The notes beneath the pieces were generated by a model, which was given only the letters and a program-made list of their open reading frames with translations, did not search any database and was not told the origin of the DNA. From assembly GCA_013359125.1 (NCBI GenBank), contig JABWCR010000007.1:32777-96776 (forward strand): DNA of 64,000 nucleotides, read 5' to 3'. Positions 62,452 through 64,000 of this stretch are shown piece by piece (position 1 is the stretch's first letter; every line of letters starts with the position of its first letter). The position numbers were made by a program, and so were the translations under genes. Source of the stretch: Armatimonadota bacterium (GTDB taxonomy: Bacteria; Armatimonadota; Fimbriimonadia; Fimbriimonadales; GBS-DC).

Positions 62452-63411
62452 ATGCAACACTGGAAGAAACTGGCCACATTGGCCATCGTGTCGATGTTCG
62501 TAGTTGGGTCCGAAGCCCAACTCTCTCCCTGGAAGTATCGCCAGCCGTGGACGTATCCGCTGTCCAGCAGCGAGTCGCGAGTACAGACTTGTACCGCGCC
62601 GACGCCGTTGAGCCGCATCGCGGCGGACGATTGGATCTGCACCCGAAGCGGGCCGATCACCCGCGTTTCGTGGTGGGGCAACGTCTTTCACCCCGTCCAG
62701 GGCAAGCGCCGCTATCTGGTTCAGATTCGGTTGGGATCAGCGGGCGCATGCATTCCTGGTCAGGTTGTTTACCAGACTTGTGTAACGCCGGACTACTTCA
62801 AGTGGACCGGCAAGATCGATTGCCGACAGCAGAGAGTCTACTTTTTCTCGGCCAAGTTGGTACCGCCGTTTACCCAGCAAGCGGGTACTCGATATTGGCT
62901 GACGGTTGCTGAGGACGATTCGGCGAGCATCCGCGTGGGTCTGGAAGACTTTCGTTGGTCTCACCATCAGCCGGTCAAGAACTGCCCTGCCGTTCAGTCG
63001 AACGCTGCGGGCGGTTGGACCACGCCGATCTTCGATCCGTGCAACGACATCCAGACGGATTTGGCTTTCGGCGTGCACAATCGAGGCACGATCGTTCATC
63101 TGGCGGGGCGCCATCCGAACAACTCGATCTTCCGAGTCAACTTGTATGGATCCGGAGGCGTGCAGATGGACACCCTGATGGGCGATCCGGACGATGACGG
63201 CAACATGCTGTTGGAGACCGATCTGCCCGACGGCCAATACATGGTTGAGATCGTGGGCATGTCGCTAGTCGGTTTGCGACGCGAGATTCGTCTTCAAGAA
63301 GGTATGGAGAGCATCGACAGCTTCTTCGATATCTTCTACGGCGATATCGATCAGAACCAGATGATCGACGACTCCGATCTGGCCACCGTGCTGACCAACT
63401 TTGGTCGGTAG
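62452..63411 (+). CDS. Secreted protein ending in a single dockerin-like motif
   Basis: 319 residues with a signal peptide (KKLATLAIVSMFVVGSEAQ). The body is beta-rich with six or more cysteines (QVVYQTCVTPDYFKWTGK, IDCRQQRVYFFSAKLV, DPCNDIQTDLAFGVHN), maybe disulfide-bonded. The C-terminal end GDIDQNQMIDDSDLATVLTN is one EF-hand-like dockerin half. I prefer ATG at 62452 with GGAGG 9 bases upstream over the TTG at 62443. A GC-rich hairpin follows the stop. Confidence 0.78.
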   Translation: MQHWKKLATLAIVSMFVVGSEAQLSPWKYRQPWTYPLSSSESRVQTCTAPTPLSRIAADDWICTRSGPITRVSWWGNVFHPVQGKRRYLVQIRLGSAGACIPGQVVYQTCVTPDYFKWTGKIDCRQQRVYFFSAKLVPPFTQQAGTRYWLTVAEDDSASIRVGLEDFRWSHHQPVKNCPAVQSNAAGGWTTPIFDPCNDIQTDLAFGVHNRGTIVHLAGRHPNNSIFRVNLYGSGGVQMDTLMGDPDDDGNMLLETDLPDGQYMVEIVGMSLVGLRREIRLQEGMESIDSFFDIFYGDIDQNQMIDDSDLATVLTNFGR

Positions 63412-63424
63412 TTGGCGCGAACCG

Positions 63425-63451
63425 TGCGGGCGGGCCTATTGCCCGCCCGCA
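63425..63451 (+). terminator. GC-rich hairpin after the dockerin-like gene
   Basis: Perfect 11-bp stem TGCGGGCGGGC and its complement with a 5-nt loop, 13 bases after the stop; no U tract. Same style as 7671-7699. Confidence 0.7.
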
Positions 63452-63672
63452 TAGTTCCATTGTTCCCCACCTAAACTTCCCCGCCAATCCCCAAGATCGC
63501 CTGGCAGTTTGATTCGTGCTCAGAATTGTGCTACATTTTTTTTGAAGAAGCCGTTCGCGCTTTCGATTCCTCCGCACCCGCCCTCCCAATGAGATCATGA
63601 CCGCCGTCAAAGTACCGCCGCCGTCTCGGCGGCCCCTTCAGATGCCAATGCGCTCCAGGGAGGGCGAGTAGG
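63452..63672. other. Non-coding stretch with a TTGTGCTACA half-site
   Basis: No credible gene. At 63526-63543 it carries TTGTGCTACA plus T8, the same arm as the inverted repeat at 28247. ACCTAAACTT lies upstream of both copies (63470s and 28240s), hinting at shared origin. A further short GC hairpin (CCGCCGTCTCGGCGG) is near 63621. Confidence 0.5.
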
Positions 63673-64000
63673 TTAAGGCGCTGGCTCCGGGTCGTCTGGC
63701 TGCGCGGCCATCGAGGTGAAATGCGCGACCAGTTGCCCAGTCAGTTCTACAACCGGCTGCCAGTCGGGGTGATCAGCGTGCTCCTGCACGTGCGAAGTCA
63801 ATTCCTTTAGATTTTCCAAGTCGATTTGAGTGAGTTCGCTGTTTTGCACGGCGATGGCGATCGCGTTGAACAGGCCTTGGGCGTATATCAGCCGGATCTC
63901 GGGCTCTTGCGACGCCTCCCAGAGCGCCTTCAGATCGTTTGTAACAGAGAGCCGCTGCTCGACCGTCATGTCGGGCTGGATCGCGTTGAACAGGCCTTTG
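63673..64000 (-). CDS. Helical protein with internal repeat, N-terminus beyond the right edge
   Basis: At least 108 residues; the frame is open to position 64000 and upstream codons give KGLFNAIQPD before the first ATG (63969). The text QGLFNAIAIAV recurs 38 residues later, so the protein carries repeats of about 38 residues: KGLFNAIQPDMTVEQRL, then EIRLIYAQGLFNAIAIAVQ. Mainly helical and acidic with a Pro/Asp tail (QPDDPEPAP). Possibly an HEAT- or TPR-like scaffold. No function recognised; stop at 63673-63675. Confidence 0.6.
   Translation of the reverse strand, partial: KGLFNAIQPDMTVEQRLSVTNDLKALWEASQEPEIRLIYAQGLFNAIAIAVQNSELTQIDLENLKELTSHVQEHADHPDWQPVVELTGQLVAHFTSMAAQPDDPEPAP

Overview
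The window is about 64 kb of a moderately GC-rich bacterial chromosome, densely packed and with no gene-free stretch over about 260 bases. The gene styles suggest Armatimonadota, probably the Fimbriimonadia. They include secreted proteins ending in dockerin-like (V/I)DD-x-DLA-x-VL-x-x-FG motifs, a PEP-CTERM protein, Gram-negative type IV pilus genes without a classical proteobacterial order, and the small basic MAW-x-x-R-x-x-GRYYYR family. The assignment is inference: no rRNA or tRNA gene is present to confirm it. Starts are of two kinds: strong AGGAGG-led ATGs, and starts 6-8 nt behind a TATAAT/CATAAT box that look leaderless.

Layout. 1-6.7 kb (minus): 5' end of alanine dehydrogenase, an MFS transporter, and a type IV pilus block pilB-pilT-pilC-pilD. 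6.9-13.3 kb: an STN-like Met-rich secreted protein, a PEP-CTERM protein, an M20 peptidase, a small Cys-rich protein, a BadF/GlcNAc-kinase-like protein, hpt-guaA and a small membrane protein. 13.5-19.5 kb (plus): a DacF-type carboxypeptidase with a DinB-fold protein, then a cytochrome oxidase assembly run (cupredoxin-like protein, ctaA, ctaB, subunit III, Sco, DUF420) with no subunits I and II. 19.5-24.8 kb: a MOT1-type transporter, a cytochrome c-cupredoxin-propeller fusion, and a divergent pair of a small membrane protein and a DUF512/radical-SAM protein. 24.9-28.2 kb: two tandem glycine-zipper secreted paralogues, one still carrying a dockerin-like tail and one with an in-frame relic of it. 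28.4-36.2 kb: serC, an FmdB zinc ribbon, four glycosyltransferases and gmd/rmd for a GDP-6-deoxyhexose. 36.3-40.9 kb: selD with an in-frame UGA (selenocysteine) at codon 15, two small related proteins, an SDR, an AbiE-like toxin-antitoxin pair and rarA. 41-52.5 kb: a dockerin/Ig-like secreted protein, a frameshifted S74-chaperone fibre-like protein, an adaptor-ATPase-permease efflux set and hypotheticals. 52.6-60.1 kb (minus): a type III-B CRISPR effector operon cmr1-cas10-cmr3-cmr4-cmr5-cmr6 plus a CARF-HEPN effector, with no array, cas6 or adaptation genes. 60.2-60.8 kb: a MntA/HepT pair in which HepT is broken. 60.9-64 kb: a FAD oxidoreductase, another dockerin-like secreted protein and a truncated helical protein.

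The most notable items are the UGA-containing selD with a probably leaderless mRNA, the decayed HepT that has lost its RNase motif beside an intact MntA, the Cas10 lacking an HD domain but keeping GGDD beside a cyclic-oligoadenylate-type effector, the symmetric divergent leaderless promoter at 23.4 kb, the dockerin-tail relic and the three-part redox fusion protein.
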